Source: Bacillota bacterium | GTDB lineage: Bacteria > Bacillota > Clostridia > Lachnospirales > Lachnospiraceae | Direction: 5' to 3' | Assembly: GCA_023421075.1 (NCBI GenBank) | Contig: JAEZUM010000012.1 | Coordinates: forward strand, 1-28,038 | DNA: 28,038 nucleotides | Shown here: one piece after another, positions 15,385-23,148 of the stretch | Numbering within the stretch: position 1 is the stretch's first letter | Layout: the number at the start of each line of letters is the position of its first letter | Translations under genes and position numbers: made by a program | The notes under the pieces: generated by a model | Database searches by the model: none | What the model saw: the letters and a program-made list of their open reading frames with translations, nothing else | Told to the model about the DNA's origin: nothing

Positions 15385-15536
15385 CACTGCCTCCCATAGA
15401 AATAACAATAAAGAAAATGTCATCCCAACCTCATCCCAATAGTTCGGATTTCAGTATGAAATGACATAATATTTCTTATTCATAATTTATTTTATATGTA
15501 ACCGTTAATACAACCATGGACCCGAATTCTCTTCCA

Positions 15537-15872
15537 TTACGAATTACGCTTCATTGACTCATAAAGGATCTGTGCAATTCCAAGACTTCCATTCTTAGAA
15601 GCATCCTTGGCATACTCCTCGTAAAGCTTATCACCAAATTGAGCCAGGTAATCATTTTCCTTTTCTTCATCCTTGATTATCGTCTTCTCCATTCCCTTAA
15701 ATACCTGTTCCAACAGATATGATTCAAAGGACTTACAAGCCTCCATCAATTCCTCATCGGTAGCATTTTCGCTATTCTTTAAGGTAGCCTCAAGACCGGA
15801 GGCCTTAGTAGACTGGGATAAATAATTGGAAGATATGGAATTAATCGAGTTTGGTCCTACCGATACACTCAT
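15537..15872 (-). CDS. Flagellar rod-binding protein (FlgJ N-terminal-like)
   Basis: A 111-residue protein of the rod-binding family, similar to the N-terminal half of FlgJ, the rod cap that guides assembly of the flagellar rod. The central ELMEACKSFESYLLEQVFKGM and the later YLAQFGDKLYEEYAKDAS are typical helices; the C-terminus is GSLGIAQILYESMKRN. There is no muramidase domain, as usual in Firmicutes. Two adjacent ATG codons begin the frame; the second, at 15872, has AGGAG 5 bases upstream and is chosen. It lies 47 bases downstream of the FlgG-like gene in the same orientation, so it is the last gene of the mbl-flgF-flgG-rod cluster. Confidence 0.88.
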   Translation of the reverse strand: MSVSVGPNSINSISSNYLSQSTKASGLEATLKNSENATDEELMEACKSFESYLLEQVFKGMEKTIIKDEEKENDYLAQFGDKLYEEYAKDASKNGSLGIAQILYESMKRNS

Positions 15873-15919
15873 CATTTCTCCTATTCCCGGATATAAGTTA
15901 CTCTATCCGTTTAACCTGC

Positions 15920-16732
15920 TCAACGAAGGTTATTGGCCTGCTGAAGCATCTCATCGGATGCGGTTATGATCTTGGAATTCATCTCGTAAGCACGTTGTGC
16001 AACAATCAGGTTAACCATTTCATCCACCGCTTGAACATTAGAGCTTTCCAAATAACCTTGACGAATTCTACTCTGAGTCAGAGCCATATCGGTAGCTTCC
16101 AAACGGGCAGCACCTGATGCATCCGTCTCCCTGAGCAAACTATTTGAGCCTTTGTCCAAACCGGAGGGATTATTGAATTGTGCAACACCGATCTTGATAC
16201 CGATCGGTACAGAGGTTCCGGTTTCATCCGGATAACACAACTCACCCTGTTCGTTAATTGTAATTCCGGTAGCTGAATATTGATCTTCAATTACGATCGG
16301 TTGCAGGTCCGTACTTAATACCGGATTACCATCCGAATTCGCGAGAGTTACACCGCCAGGACCGATTGTTAAGAGGAAGGAACCATTTCTGGTATATGCA
16401 GTCCCTCCATCCTGTGTCTGAACCATAAAGAAACCATTTCCCTCTAAAGCAAGGTCAAAGTCATTTCCCGTCTCGTTCAGTGTTCCCTGCGTATACTGTG
16501 AAGTAATCGCAGAATTTCGTACTCCCAGGCCTACCTGAATACCATAGGGCTTCGCATCTCCATTGTTGTCAGTGGATTGCTCCTGTATTGTCTGATATAA
16601 TAAGGATTTAAATTCAGCTGATTCCTTCTTATATCCGGTCGTATTAATATTAGCCAAGTTATTGGATATTGTATCCACATTCGTCTGCTGTGAAATCATA
16701 CCGGACGCAGCCGTCCACAAGGATCTCATCAT
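15920..16732 (-). CDS. flgG: Flagellar basal-body rod protein FlgG-type (FlhP-like)
   Basis: A 270-residue distal rod protein. It begins MMRSLWTAASGMISQQTNVD and NNLANINTTGYKK, the classical flagellar rod/hook N-terminus, and ends with the coiled-coil region VDEMVNLIVAQRAYEMNSK then ASDEMLQQANNL, typical of FlgG. The D1 core with LALEGNGFFMVQTQDGGTAY is also present. The ATG at 16732 has AGGAGG 8 bases upstream; a TTG at 16738 sits too close to it. Seventeen bases separate it from the FlgF-like gene upstream. With mbl upstream this matches the mbl-flhO-flhP order of Bacillus subtilis, so it may be the FlhP counterpart rather than a second FlgG copy. Confidence 0.92.
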   Translation of the reverse strand: MMRSLWTAASGMISQQTNVDTISNNLANINTTGYKKESAEFKSLLYQTIQEQSTDNNGDAKPYGIQVGLGVRNSAITSQYTQGTLNETGNDFDLALEGNGFFMVQTQDGGTAYTRNGSFLLTIGPGGVTLANSDGNPVLSTDLQPIVIEDQYSATGITINEQGELCYPDETGTSVPIGIKIGVAQFNNPSGLDKGSNSLLRETDASGAARLEATDMALTQSRIRQGYLESSNVQAVDEMVNLIVAQRAYEMNSKIITASDEMLQQANNLR

Positions 16733-16749
16733 ATGCAATTCCTCCTATA

Positions 16750-17523
16750 CTATACTTTACCGACAGAATTTGCTGCAAGATCCAATGTATTATCAATCGA
16801 TTGAATTATCTTCTGATTCGCTTCATAGGCTCTGGTAATGGTAATCATCTCTACCATCTCGGATACTACGTTAACATTGGACTGCTCTGTAAAGCCTTGT
16901 CTTACCAGGGAGTTCGCTGCGACTTCCGTCGCACCCTCCAACGCCCGGTATCTAGTGTCACCCTGCTTGGTTAAGTAATCATAGTCTTCAAAATCTACGA
17001 TCTGCAGTGTATCTACATATACCCCATCTGCATACAATGCGCCGGTTGTATCAACAACAACAGCTGCTGCATCGGTAGGTATCTGTATCTCTCCACCCTC
17101 ACCCATCAGGTGATTTCCATCCTCGTCCACGATGTAACCATCCTTGGTCATGGTAAATGAACCATTTCGTGTGTATTGTGTGCTTACATTTCCTGCTTTG
17201 TCTGTTACAGAAAGGGAAAAGAAGCCCTTACCCTCTAATGCCATATCATAAGTACCTGCTGTCTGACGAAGGGACCCTTGTCCATAATTGGTATAAGACT
17301 CGCCCAACTTCACACCTAAACTCATATTACCTACCGGTCTGTCATTGAAGGCTTCCGAAGCATCCTTAATCTTAATGGTCAACATTTGATCGAAGGCCTG
17401 ACTAGTTACGCTTTCTTCCTTATAACCGACAGTAGCTGAATTTGCAAGATTGTTTGCGATGATATCCAGCCTTTTTTGCTCGTTTGTCATTCCGGTATAA
17501 GCTGTATACAATCCTCTTACCAT
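16750..17523 (-). CDS. flgF: Flagellar basal-body rod protein FlgF-type (FlhO-like)
   Basis: A 257-residue rod protein with the same fold as its neighbour. The N-terminus MVRGLYTAYTGMTNEQKRLD and NNLANSATVGYKEE, the core MALEGKGFFSL with QYTRNGSFTM, and the C-terminal VSEMVEMITITRAYEANQK are visible. It is shorter than FlgG-type proteins and more divergent, as in FlhO of Bacillus. AGAGG precedes the ATG by 8 bases. It lies 225 bases downstream of mbl in the same direction; I saw no convincing promoter, including no clear sigma-D match, in that gap. Confidence 0.9.
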   Translation of the reverse strand: MVRGLYTAYTGMTNEQKRLDIIANNLANSATVGYKEESVTSQAFDQMLTIKIKDASEAFNDRPVGNMSLGVKLGESYTNYGQGSLRQTAGTYDMALEGKGFFSLSVTDKAGNVSTQYTRNGSFTMTKDGYIVDEDGNHLMGEGGEIQIPTDAAAVVVDTTGALYADGVYVDTLQIVDFEDYDYLTKQGDTRYRALEGATEVAANSLVRQGFTEQSNVNVVSEMVEMITITRAYEANQKIIQSIDNTLDLAANSVGKV

Positions 17524-17584
17524 ACCATCAACCTCTTTCTTACAATCTTACCTAACAATTGTATCAAAAACCCTTCAAACAGGC

Positions 17585-17749
17585 ATGTAAATTAATTCTT
17601 ACCCACACTTTGAATTAGTTTGTGCTAAGTGAGTTCTTTACACTTTGGGATAACGCAGGCACAATCATAACCCGGAAGAACAAGGAGAGCGCACCACTGT
17701 GCGGGCTTCGTAGTTCTTCCCATGTAAATTAGCTCAAGCTAATTTACAT
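17585..17749. repeat. 165-bp block with 10-bp terminal inverted repeats and nested hairpins, after mbl
   Basis: ATGTAAATTA (17585-17594) is the reverse complement of TAATTTACAT (17740-17749). Within it are a perfect 13-bp palindromic hairpin (17722-17734 with 17737-17749, overlapping the mbl stop codon) and a compound hairpin: GGAAGAAC (17674-17681) with GTTCTTCC (17713-17720), enclosing GCGCAC and GTGCGGGC around CACT. CATGTAAATTA is also repeated directly at 17584 and 17721. It may end the mbl transcript or be a small mobile repeat; the U-tract is absent. Confidence 0.55.
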
Positions 17750-18738
17750 TAGTCTCTTTTTCCTGCTAAGAACTCTACGAACTTACCGGTTCCGATTGCA
17801 ACCGCTGTCATAGGATCCTCTGCTGTCATTGTAGTGATACCTGTCTTTTCTTCTATTAATTCTTCCAATCCGTATAATAAGCAGCCGCCACCGGTTAAGA
17901 CAATACCTCTGTCAGCGATATCTGCTGCAAGCTCCGGGGGAGTCTTCTCAAGTACACTATGAACTGCTTCTACGATCTGGGAGGTAGTCTCCTTCAATGC
18001 TTCCTCAGTCTCTTCGGAGGTAACTGCAATGGTCTTAGGAAGACCGGTTACCAGATTACGTCCTCTTACCTCCATGGATACGGATTCCGGTCTGCGGAAA
18101 GCAGATCCGATCTTTATCTTGATATCCTCTGCGGTTCTTTCACCAATCAAAAGATTATGCTTCTTTCTCATATAACGAACAATTGCATCATCGAAATCAT
18201 CGCCTGCAATTTTTACTGATGTGCTGACAACGGTACCTCCGAGAGAGATAACAGCGATATCTGTGGTACCTCCTCCGATATCAACAATCATATTGCCACA
18301 AGGTCTGGAGATATCGATACCCGCACCGATTGCTGCTGCGATAGGCTCTTCGATAATATGCACATCTCTTGCGCCTGCTGCATAGGTAGCATCCTCAACT
18401 GCCTTCTTCTCCACTTCGGTAACTCCACTGGGAACACAGACGCTGATAATCGGTTTACGAAATCTCTGTCTGCCAACTGCTTTCTGGATAAAATATTTCA
18501 GCATCTTCTCGGTTACGGTGTAATCAGATATTACTCCCTGTCTCAACGGACGTACCGCAACGATATTGCCGGGGGTTCTTCCGAGCATCAATCTTGCTTC
18601 CTCACCGATTGCTTTAATCTTATTGGAATCTCTGTCAAAAGCCACTACCGATGGCTCCTTCAATACAACTCCCTTACCCTTTATATAAACTAATACGCTG
18701 GCTGTACCCAAATCAATACCGATATCACTACCTAACAT
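17749..18738 (-). CDS. mbl: Rod shape-determining actin homologue MreB/Mbl
   Basis: A 329-residue bacterial actin that polymerises on the inner membrane face and guides lateral wall synthesis. ATP-binding motifs: DIGIDLGTASVLVY (phosphate 1, residue 4 on), the EEPIAAAIGAG stretch near 135, VDIGGGTTDIAVISLGG (phosphate 2) near 155, and the adenosine motif IVLTGGGCLLYGL near 290. The length is right for MreB, Mbl or MreBH. Mbl is preferred because the FlgF- and FlgG-type genes follow, as mbl-flhO-flhP do in Bacillus; the protein sequence alone cannot separate the paralogues. AAAGGAG precedes the ATG by 7 bases. Confidence 0.95.
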   Translation of the reverse strand: MLGSDIGIDLGTASVLVYIKGKGVVLKEPSVVAFDRDSNKIKAIGEEARLMLGRTPGNIVAVRPLRQGVISDYTVTEKMLKYFIQKAVGRQRFRKPIISVCVPSGVTEVEKKAVEDATYAAGARDVHIIEEPIAAAIGAGIDISRPCGNMIVDIGGGTTDIAVISLGGTVVSTSVKIAGDDFDDAIVRYMRKKHNLLIGERTAEDIKIKIGSAFRRPESVSMEVRGRNLVTGLPKTIAVTSEETEEALKETTSQIVEAVHSVLEKTPPELAADIADRGIVLTGGGCLLYGLEELIEEKTGITTMTAEDPMTAVAIGTGKFVEFLAGKRD

Positions 18739-18755
18739 AATTAACTCCTTTCCTT

Positions 18756-18773
18756 TTCATGAAATCTCATGAA
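18756..18773. promoter_or_regulatory. Inverted repeat TTCATGA-N4-TCATGAA in the mbl leader
   Basis: A perfect 7-bp dyad with a 4-base spacer lies 18 bases before the mbl start and just upstream of its ribosome binding site. It resembles an operator or a small RNA hairpin; no protein can be named. Confidence 0.45.
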
Positions 18774-18838
18774 CAAGCAACTTTCCTCTTATTATTGATC
18801 CCGACGAATTCGAGATTATTTCGTATAATTATTATTCT

Positions 18839-18867
18839 ATCCTATATTTTTTTCCAATCTTCGGCAA
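18839..18867 (-). promoter_or_regulatory. Possible mbl promoter
   Basis: On the minus strand TTGCCG (18862-18867), 17 bases, TAGGAT (18839-18844), about 100 bases before the start. Neither element is close to consensus; TAGAAT just downstream is an alternative -10. Confidence 0.35.
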
Positions 18868-18971
18868 CTTAAACATATACGAATATATTATATACGCTTT
18901 TACAGTATTTTTCAAAGGTTATTTTAAAAACTTTAACCTTAACAGGCCTGGATTGAAGCAAAAACAAGGGG

Positions 18972-19000
18972 TTGAGGAATAATTGCAAATACCATATAAT
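18972..19000 (+). promoter_or_regulatory. Promoter of the small membrane protein gene
   Basis: TTGAGG (18972-18977), 17 bases, perfect TATAAT (18995-19000), about 60 bases before the ATG. Confidence 0.65.
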
Positions 19001-19060
19001 TAATCTTATATGAATGATGCTTCCTATGTCTAAAGTCATCATTATAAAAAGGAGATATCC

Positions 19061-19573
19061 ATGAACGAAAAGGCACTTACTATAAAAAAAGAAATTCGAT
19101 CCATTGCTTCCCATAGGGCATTAATCATCAGTAAATATTTCTTATCCTTCGCTTTACTGATCTCCGGTCTTTATCTTGGGCTTATTAGGCTCTCTGCGAC
19201 TCCTTTTTATATTCTTTTGTTCTTGTATGTGATTCCTATTGTCATCTCCTTATCCGCAGAGGATCACAGCAGGAAAACACAACACAGACTTTTTCAGAAT
19301 ATAATCAGGGACAAGTCCTTTGTGCTTGAGTCCTTAAAAACAAAATATAAATATACGAAGCTTCGCTTTGTGTCTAACTCCCTTTCATATCTTACGGCAA
19401 TTGCTTTAATCGGTCTGTGGCAATATAACTATAAGATGCAATACTATATCCCAAACCATGTAAAGAACATCCCTGTTCTTATCCTCGCCGTTAGTCTTGT
19501 AATCCGATTCGTGGGGATTATATTCTATGAGCAGAAGCTTCGTTATGATCTCTCCCATAATAAAGTACGATAA
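19061..19573 (+). CDS. Unrecognised four-helix membrane protein, 170 aa
   Basis: I do not recognise the family. The ATG follows AAGGAG by 7 bases. A basic N-terminus (MNEKALTIKKEIRSIASHR) leads to a first hydrophobic segment (about residues 22-42), a second (about 49-65), then a charged cytoplasmic-like loop (EDHSRKTQHRLFQNIIRD, about 67-100), a third segment (about 106-122) and a fourth (about 137-155). The tail is short and charged (EQKLRYDLSHNKVR). The two helix pairs around a basic loop suggest both ends face the cytoplasm. It is transcribed alone, convergent with the MacB-like permease gene; nothing in the context points to a function. Confidence 0.8.
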   Translation: MNEKALTIKKEIRSIASHRALIISKYFLSFALLISGLYLGLIRLSATPFYILLFLYVIPIVISLSAEDHSRKTQHRLFQNIIRDKSFVLESLKTKYKYTKLRFVSNSLSYLTAIALIGLWQYNYKMQYYIPNHVKNIPVLILAVSLVIRFVGIIFYEQKLRYDLSHNKVR

Positions 19574-19660
19574 ATCATTTTAAATGCTTTCAAATATATA
19601 TATCGTCATAATCTTCTCCATAGATAAGTCCTTTTCGTAAGGAAATTATCCCCTCTTATC

Positions 19661-20839
19661 CTACTCACTTCTGAGTGCATCAATCGGATTAAGCTTAGCC
19701 GCTTTTCGGGCAGGCAGATATCCGAATAGGATTCCAATTCCTACCGATATGCAAAAAGCGGATACCATACTGCTGGTCGTCGGCATTGCATTAATCTTCA
19801 GCAGCTTACCACCCTCGATCGTAAGAATCGTTCCCAAAGCAATACCAAGAGCACCACCGATTGTACTGGTCGCCCCTGCCTCCAGTACAAATTGCCTCAT
19901 GATATCTCTGTGCTTGGCACCCAGAGACTTGCGGATACCGATTTCTTTGATTCTCTCCGATACAGATACAAGCATGATATTCATAATACCTACGCCTGCT
20001 ACCACCAGGGATATTCCTGCTATTCCAGCTATCATCGAGGTCAAAATTGACATCTCCCCGTCAATAGCCTTTAACATATCAACCATATTGCTAACGGAAT
20101 AGGCTTTTGTATCATGAAAGGTCTCGAAGAGATAATCTTTAATTTTGTCGGTCTCGACAGATACCTGCGACCTGTCCTTAATAAAGAATTCAAAGCTGCT
20201 TACACTCCCGAAGCCATACAATCTGGCAGCAGTGGTATACGGGATATAGAGGCAATTATCCGAGGACCATTCGGAGGAATCCGATGCAGCCTTTAGTATA
20301 CCAATGATCACAAGCTCCTCCCCATCAATACGCAGTGTATCTCCGGGTTTCGCATTTCCCCCAAATAATCTTTGATTAATATAGCTTCCTATTACACATA
20401 CCTTTTGTTTTGTTGACATATCGGAATAGGTGAAGGTGCGTCCTGTTTCTGCCTTCTTGCCCACCAACTGAGTATAATATTCATCGATCCCTTTCATCGA
20501 TGCTGTCTCTACCTTTTCTCCGTTCTTATATATTATGCCTTGAAAGAATACGGTCGGTGTAACTCCCTTAATTGCTTTCATATTCTCCTTTGCATATTGA
20601 TACATATCATGTTCTGTCAGCATCATATTACCGTTTCTTCCCTTTATGGATACACTGACATTGTTGATTCCCATTTCTGCATAGGAATCCAGCATACTGG
20701 TATAGAAGCCCTGCATAAGACTAACCAACAGGATTACCGAGGCCACGCCGATGATCATACCGAGCATGGTCAAAAAGGATCTCATACGGTTTTTGATTAT
20801 ATTAGCCCATACTATTTTCAACGTCTGCCATATTGTCAT
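19661..20839 (-). CDS. MacB-like ABC transporter permease (FtsX-type)
   Basis: A 392-residue permease. After TIWQTLKIVWANIIKNRMR the first helix is FLTMLGMIIGVASVILLVSL (about 19-40), followed by a large extracytoplasmic domain (about 42-265) and three helices near the C-terminus, with the FtsX signature ERIKEIGIRKSLGAKHRDIM between helices 2 and 3. Such mechanotransmission transporters work from the periplasmic or outer face rather than carrying substrate through the membrane. The ATG at 20839 has AAAGGAG 7 bases upstream and lies 38 bases inside the ATPase gene; an upstream start at 20917 would add 26 residues without a site. The overlap implies coupled translation. It is the last gene of the SLH-MacAB operon; substrate unknown. 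Confidence 0.94.
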   Translation of the reverse strand: MTIWQTLKIVWANIIKNRMRSFLTMLGMIIGVASVILLVSLMQGFYTSMLDSYAEMGINNVSVSIKGRNGNMMLTEHDMYQYAKENMKAIKGVTPTVFFQGIIYKNGEKVETASMKGIDEYYTQLVGKKAETGRTFTYSDMSTKQKVCVIGSYINQRLFGGNAKPGDTLRIDGEELVIIGILKAASDSSEWSSDNCLYIPYTTAARLYGFGSVSSFEFFIKDRSQVSVETDKIKDYLFETFHDTKAYSVSNMVDMLKAIDGEMSILTSMIAGIAGISLVVAGVGIMNIMLVSVSERIKEIGIRKSLGAKHRDIMRQFVLEAGATSTIGGALGIALGTILTIEGGKLLKINAMPTTSSMVSAFCISVGIGILFGYLPARKAAKLNPIDALRSE

Positions 20840-21539
20840 GTCTATACTCCTTTGCATCACCATCAAAAACGATGGATCCGTCTGATATTTGTATAATCCG
20901 TTCCGCCTCAGCAGCAATGGAACGATCGTGGGTAATCAATACGATGGTATTCCCCTCCTGATGCAATTGGTGCAAGATATCGATTACTTCCTTGCTGGTC
21001 TTAGAATCCAAAGCACCTGTAGGCTCATCGGCAAGGATGATCGAAGGATTACCCGCTAAGGCTCTGGCGATGGATGCTCTCTGCTGCTGACCACCGGATA
21101 ACTGTGTCGGATAGCTTTTGTGCTTATGTTCCAATCCAACCTTCTTTAACACCTCCAGAGAACGTCTTCTTCGTTCTCTGTCTCCAACCCTGGCATAAAG
21201 AAGAGGAAGCGCCACATTATCAAGAACGCTTTGCTTCGGCAAGAGATTATATTGCTGAAAGATAAATCCAATGGTCTTATTACGGATTTCAGCCAGATCA
21301 TCTCCTTTCAGCTTACTAACATCTCTGCCCTCTAAGAGATATTGCCCGCTGGTCGGTGTATCCAATGCTCCGATGATATTCATGATCGTTGATTTCCCAC
21401 TGCCGGACTTGCCGATTATTGCTACCATCTCTCCCCGGTAAATCGTCATGTTAATACCGTTATTTGCCTTAATCTCTGCATCACCGACATTGTATATCTT
21501 ATACAGGTCAATCAACTCAATCAATGCTTCCTTTTCCAT
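20802..21539 (-). CDS. MacB/LolD-type ABC transporter ATPase
   Basis: A 245-residue ATPase. Walker A is GKSGSGKST near residue 42, Q-loop FQQYNLLP near 92, signature LSGGQQQRASIARAL near 145, Walker B IILADEPTGALDSKT near 165, and the switch histidine in VLITHDRS near 200. The N-terminus (LIELIDLYKIYNVGDAEIKA) is typical of the MacB/LolD subfamily that pairs with FtsX-type permeases. The C-terminus extends about 25 residues beyond the core. It starts 8 bases after the adaptor stop, and its 3' end overlaps the permease start by 38 bases, so the two subunits are made together. Confidence 0.96.
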   Translation of the reverse strand: MEKEALIELIDLYKIYNVGDAEIKANNGINMTIYRGEMVAIIGKSGSGKSTIMNIIGALDTPTSGQYLLEGRDVSKLKGDDLAEIRNKTIGFIFQQYNLLPKQSVLDNVALPLLYARVGDRERRRRSLEVLKKVGLEHKHKSYPTQLSGGQQQRASIARALAGNPSIILADEPTGALDSKTSKEVIDILHQLHQEGNTIVLITHDRSIAAEAERIIQISDGSIVFDGDAKEYRHDNMADVENSMG

Positions 21540-21547
21540 GAATCCTC

Positions 21548-23131
21548 CTATTCTACGACCACGGTTGAACCCTCGGTGGCGTATGCATCCGTATTTACAT
21601 CAAAAGGAACATAGACCGTGTCACCTTCCTTCAATCCGCTTATAATTTCTACACTGCTTCCGTCGTTAATGCCGATCTCAACAGCAACCTCCTTGAATCC
21701 ATCCGGAACAACGGAACCCTCTTCGGAAACCGAGCCTTCTGACTGTACATATACCTTATTATCTCTTTGCAGCGCAGTGCTGGGGATTGTAAGGACATTC
21801 TCTGCCTCTTCGATGACTATTTTTCCGGTTACATTCATTCCCGGCATCAGGCTCTTATAGTCCATCACCTTTACGGTGACGGGATAAGACGTTACACCAT
21901 TGTTTGTTATCCCTTTTAAGCTGATTTTTTCAATCACACCTTCAAAGGAATCCTCCGGAAAGGCTTCTGTCTTTATAGCCACCTTCTGCCCAACCTTTAG
22001 CCTACTAATTTGAAGCTCATCAATATTCATATCAAACGCCAGGTACGACATATCATAAATGATCGCCATTGGCCCTGATTGAGCATCCGTTACCGGATCA
22101 ATGGTATCCCCTTGCTTTTTATTTTTCGTAATAACCTTTCCGGCAATCGGGGCGGTTATGGTATATTGCTTCATTTGATTTTTCTGGGTTTCCAGATTAA
22201 GCTCTGCTTCCCGAATACCTAGGTCCGCACTTTCAATTTGTAATCCCAGATCCTTAGAGGACAACGTAAGAATTTCTTCTCCTTGATTAATCCATTGACC
22301 TTCCTTGATCGAAATATGGTCAATTTTCCCCGCGGTCTCAGCAATCAGAGTAACCTCTGTCTCGGCGCGAAATGCACCGGTATTGTTACATGCTATCTCT
22401 GAAACAGTAGCTTCTGCCTGGTCCCCAACCTTAATACCGCCAGAGTTCTTAACTTGGATAGTAACCTGTTTCACCAGAACACCACCCTCGATAACCTCTT
22501 CCATTTCACTCACCTCAGTTACTTTTCCAGACAGCTTCTCACCGGTTGCTTCCATAATAACACTAGCTTTCTTACCAATCCATGCATCTCCAACCTCATA
22601 GGATGGGAAAAGCAGATCTATATACATGTTCTCGCCATTATAAATGTCAGCGATAGAGCTTCCTGCCTGAATAAAAGATCCGGCTTTGACATGTAGCTTT
22701 TTAACATATCCGCTTTCCTTTGATGCAACTTCAAGATCGGACTGTTTATCAAGATAATCCCCATAATTTATCTTTAATCGTTCTACATTTATTTCTGCTA
22801 CTTTTATGCTGTTCTCAATTTCACTGGTACTGATTTGATATAAAAGCTGACCTTTCTTTACTGTATCTCCTTCTTCAAAAGGTGCAGATAACAGTTCTCC
22901 CTTAACCAGTGATTTTACCTCATACTGATCGGCAGGATTCAGCGTTCCTTTTCCTGAAATCGAGGTCTCTACTCTCCCTGTTACTGCCTGCGCAGTGTAA
23001 AAGGGTGCCTCTGGGGCAGACGCCTGATTTCTTTTTGCAAAATATATGATTACCAAACCGGCAATTACCAGTATCACCGCTCCCCTTAAAAACTTTTTGG
23101 TACCTGGCTTTTTAAAAGTGATCTTTTTCAT
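21548..23131 (-). CDS. MacA/HlyD-like efflux adaptor with two lipoyl-type modules
   Basis: A 527-residue membrane-anchored adaptor. An N-terminal basic stretch and one helix (FLRGAVILVIAGLVIIYFA, about 14-32) anchor it; the rest is extracytoplasmic. It is longer than the usual 380-430 residues because biotinyl-lipoyl-like half motifs appear four times: KGELLSAPFEEGDTVKKGQ, SGYVKKLHVKAGSFIQAG, AGKIDHISIKEGQWINQG and AGKVITKNKKQGDTI. The region between the third and fourth (about 305-330) forms a short helical hairpin. Beta-barrel and membrane-proximal domains (DMNIDELQISRLKVGQKV, then VLTIPSTALQRDNKVYV) follow. AAAGG precedes the ATG by 10 bases. It sits 17 bases after the SLH gene and 8 before the ATPase gene. 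Confidence 0.93.
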   Translation of the reverse strand: MKKITFKKPGTKKFLRGAVILVIAGLVIIYFAKRNQASAPEAPFYTAQAVTGRVETSISGKGTLNPADQYEVKSLVKGELLSAPFEEGDTVKKGQLLYQISTSEIENSIKVAEINVERLKINYGDYLDKQSDLEVASKESGYVKKLHVKAGSFIQAGSSIADIYNGENMYIDLLFPSYEVGDAWIGKKASVIMEATGEKLSGKVTEVSEMEEVIEGGVLVKQVTIQVKNSGGIKVGDQAEATVSEIACNNTGAFRAETEVTLIAETAGKIDHISIKEGQWINQGEEILTLSSKDLGLQIESADLGIREAELNLETQKNQMKQYTITAPIAGKVITKNKKQGDTIDPVTDAQSGPMAIIYDMSYLAFDMNIDELQISRLKVGQKVAIKTEAFPEDSFEGVIEKISLKGITNNGVTSYPVTVKVMDYKSLMPGMNVTGKIVIEEAENVLTIPSTALQRDNKVYVQSEGSVSEEGSVVPDGFKEVAVEIGINDGSSVEIISGLKEGDTVYVPFDVNTDAYATEGSTVVVE

Positions 23132-23148
23132 CCGTCCTGATCCTTTCG

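Larger units (their letters stand above)
18739..19060. other. Divergent intergenic region between mbl and the small membrane protein
   Basis: 322 bp with no gene. It holds the mbl leader with its dyad, weak mbl promoter candidates and the promoter at 18972-19000 for the plus-strand gene. The middle (18870-18960) is AT-rich and otherwise unremarkable. Confidence 0.7.

Noticed and set aside
15420..15440. Short tandem repeat TCATCCCAA-CC-TCATCCCAA before recD2
   Set aside because: Two copies of nine bases only; no link to a promoter or gene could be supported.
15920..17523. Tandem duplication of one flagellar gene
   Set aside because: The two rod proteins share a fold and end motifs, but they are the ordinary FlgF/FlgG (FlhO/FlhP) pair, not a recent duplication.
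19622..19650. Terminator for the SLH-MacAB operon
   Set aside because: GATAA-TCCTT with AAGGA-TTATC forms an imperfect stem, but no U-tract follows on either strand.
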